From Misgurnus anguillicaudatus (Eukaryota > Chordata > Actinopteri > Cypriniformes > Cobitidae), in contig NC_073351.2 of the NCBI RefSeq assembly GCF_027580225.2, positions 3,827,001 through 3,891,000 on the forward strand: DNA of 64,000 nt, read 5' to 3'. The notes under the pieces were generated by a model that saw nothing but the letters and a program-made list of their open reading frames with translations, searched no databases and was not told where the DNA came from. Position numbers and translations under genes: made by a program. Shown one piece after another: positions 61,665 through 64,000 of the stretch; positions within the stretch are counted from its first letter, which is position 1, and the number at the start of each line of letters is the position of its first letter.

Positions 61665-62986
61665 AAGGCAGCATTTCTCACCTTTTGTACACTTTTGAGA
61701 GATGTTCAAAAGAAACCTACATCACTGGCTCAAACACGATTCACCATCAAAACCATTGAGTCAGAGGAGTAGTGAAGGACCCCGATGTGTCAAAAGCCAA
61801 TGGAACCAAGACACACAAAAACCCTAATACGCAGACCCCCACCCTATTCATGTAAAGGTACTGACGATGCCACACTAATTGTCCATGCTCTAATTCAATC
61901 TCACCCCAATTTCACATATCTGAAGGAGAGCGGCTTTGACAGAAAGCCTCCTTACTTTCCAGGGCTGGCCAGGCAATCAGCTGCGGTAATGGTTATTTAA
62001 CATCCAATTTAAATTCTATCAATGAGATGTTATTAAGGGCAGACTCACTTTCCTGCTTTTACACAGTTGATGCTAATCACCTCTGTGTGTGTGCGTGTGT
62101 GATCTTCTCAGGCCAGTGCTCAAGGCTAAAATACATATTCAAGAGCCCACATCTACCCAGAGTACAACCCTCCATAAGGTCAGTGTTGTATTGTCACCAG
62201 ACGTTATGCAAGTTAGACAGTGAACTTTGAAACCGCAAAACTTGTAGCATAATTGCACTGTAATTATTTTACCAGTGGCTGTTGAACTGGATGTTACATC
62301 GCACAGCATGCATATTTTCTTGTAAGCACATGTATAGAGTTAAAATAGAGGTATGATAAGCAATTTGACATATTACAGAATGGTCTTTGTTTTTTACAAT
62401 TTGCAATGTCGTGCTAGTATTTCACTCTTTTGCTCTTGCTTGGAAAACTGTTTGCAGTAAACAGGAGAAGCAGAAAGGTTTGATTTGACAGAATGTTTTT
62501 GCTGCCAGCATCCCTTCAAGACTTCACTTTACACCCTCACAGCAGGTCTCCACTCATTACCCACAATCCATTTCTTCTGCCTGTGTCCTATCCGCCTCGA
62601 GCACATCTCCTCATCGCTCATGCTGGTTTGATCCTCCATGTCATTTTTTGAATTACAACATGCACTCTGTCTCTGCTTTCATTGTTTATTTGCTGACCAC
62701 TAAAACACACACTTTATTTTTCCAGAGGTAAAAATTTGAGCTTGAGTGGAGTCTCCTGTGAGCACCTCTATTACAGACAGCAAGACTGATGAAGTTATGA
62801 GGTGAACAACTTAGTTTGAGAAGACTTTCCATTGGAAAAACAAGGGCATGCAGGCTACAGCCATATCTTCCTTCTGCCTACATATCTGTATCCTGTCATT
62901 GCCGTCCACAAGAGATGATCTGCCCACAAAGACTGATTACAAAACAAATTTTTAAGTTGCATTTTGTAGTCATCTTTATGGTATGG
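61665..62986. other. unrecognised sequence
   Basis: No exon or repeat terminus is recognised. Confidence 0.35.
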
Positions 62987-63020
62987 CATATACATATACA
63001 TATACACATACACACATATA
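62987..63020. repeat. (ATAC)n microsatellite
   Basis: Units of tatacatatacatatacaca. Confidence 0.9.
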
Positions 63021-64000
63021 CTCTTTCTGGTTCTCGAATCTGATTGGCTAAGACCTATGCGATATTGTGCTGATATCGGCACTGTAACCGCTTCACCTTT
63101 CGTATCATTCCGCCACCTAGTGAATGGAGGTCCTAAGCAGGCTCATCTCTGAATGGAAAAACACAGACGCGCTGTTTTGAATCACTCTCCGTGTGTGTGT
63201 CTCATTAGTTTACTAGCTCATAAATCAGTCTGTGAATCCCCAATCAGAAGTATTATTCCGTCAAAGATCAGCGCTCTTGGATGTTACGTTACAGTTAATG
63301 GGAGAAATGTCTTGTCACATCGTGTGGACGATTAACACTTGGAAAGAGGAATATAGACACTCGTTTTTTTTCTGGAGCTATATTTCTTATCAGAACGCGA
63401 AAACACCGTGGAACTGCAGGTAAGCAACGCAGCTTTTAAATGTGGACATTGATAATTTACTTTATCGTGACCTGACTATTAAAACATGTTATGAGATATC
63501 ACCACTGGTATATTTATAAGCAGCATGCAAAAACATATCTCTGACACTTATAAAAAACCGTTTTATATAGTACTGACAAGAACAAAGTTTAATAATAATA
63601 ATCGAGTGCTCGTATCACGTTAAGAATAAATGAGAAAGCAATAGTAACGTTATACAAGTAGTTTTATTAACTTTTACCTCGCGCCAAAACAATAACAACA
63701 CAAAATACACTAAATATGAATTAAAAAACAAGTAATAGTTTGATCATGACACCAAATACTGCTGATTTGATCTCATGTTGACGATCATAAACAAACAAGG
63801 CCAACATGAGAGCCAGGGTATCTCTGTCAGAAATGTAGCCCAGAGAGGGCGGTGGTCAGCGGGGCGAGTGAACACTGATGTCCGCTCATGCTTTGGTTCT
63901 CATTCGTACCGAATCTCACTAAGCAAACGTTCAAACAGGCGCTATCTTTACTAATCGACTGCAGATTTAAATATAATACATATACATTCTCGACTGAACT
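63021..64000. repeat. probable repeat start at the window edge
   Basis: ctctttctggttctcgaatc and tgattggctaagacctatgc resemble the beginning of a DNA repeat common in cyprinids, which would run past the window. No coding content is recognised. Confidence 0.3.

Overview
This window is vertebrate nuclear DNA from a teleost fish, most likely a cyprinid (carp or zebrafish relative). It is AT-rich and intron-dominated. It is packed with decayed DNA transposons (hAT with 8-bp target-site duplications, Tc1-like with TA duplications, TTAA-flanked elements) and with fold-back MITEs of the kind common in cyprinids. There is no bacterial or viral gene content, and nearly all open frames over 60 codons are chance frames or transposon debris. 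The species assignment is inference from repeat style and protein similarity.

The one gene I can name with confidence is spondin-1 (F-spondin, spon1), on the minus strand. Three consecutive coding exons lie at 58126-58199, 57544-57666 and 49969-50117. They splice in frame with canonical GT/AG sites and encode 115 whole codons spanning the start of the spondin domain. The reeler-domain exons should lie to the right of the window, and the rest of the spondin domain and the thrombospondin repeats to the left. I found no further exon in 1-49968, so the intron after the 49969 donor is probably at least 50 kb. Whether this is the spon1a or spon1b paralog cannot be told here.

Layout. 1-7150: intron sequence with a palindromic hAT fold-back (3386-4590) and a tRNA-like SINE head (about 5533-5601). 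7157-9275: a hAT-like element with another hAT nested in it. 9.3-14.5 kb: little recognisable. 14586-16329: a hAT with a perfect 8-bp duplication and a nested MITE. 16552-16823: a palindromic MITE. 19.9-20.05 kb: a long CpG-rich hairpin. 23972-25287: a TTAA element. 26758-28838: a transposon interrupted by a Tc1 copy. 30-33 kb: two MITEs and a second Tc1. 34.6, 44.2 and 47.2 kb: three copies of one fold-back family. 47799-48540: a TTAA fold-back. 49.4-49.9 kb: a minisatellite beside a spon1 splice donor. 51693-54093: a Tc1 > hAT > third-element nest. 55.9-57.2 kb: a 29-bp minisatellite. 58.5-61.7 kb: two TTAA elements. The right edge holds part of another probable repeat.

I found nothing that amounts to a new biological system. 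The most distinctive signals are three. First, a fold-back family whose two arms match each other within a copy better than they match the same arms of sister copies. Second, two minisatellites that both lie close inside the spon1 introns. Third, a small candidate exon of unknown identity on the opposite strand (29271-29359).
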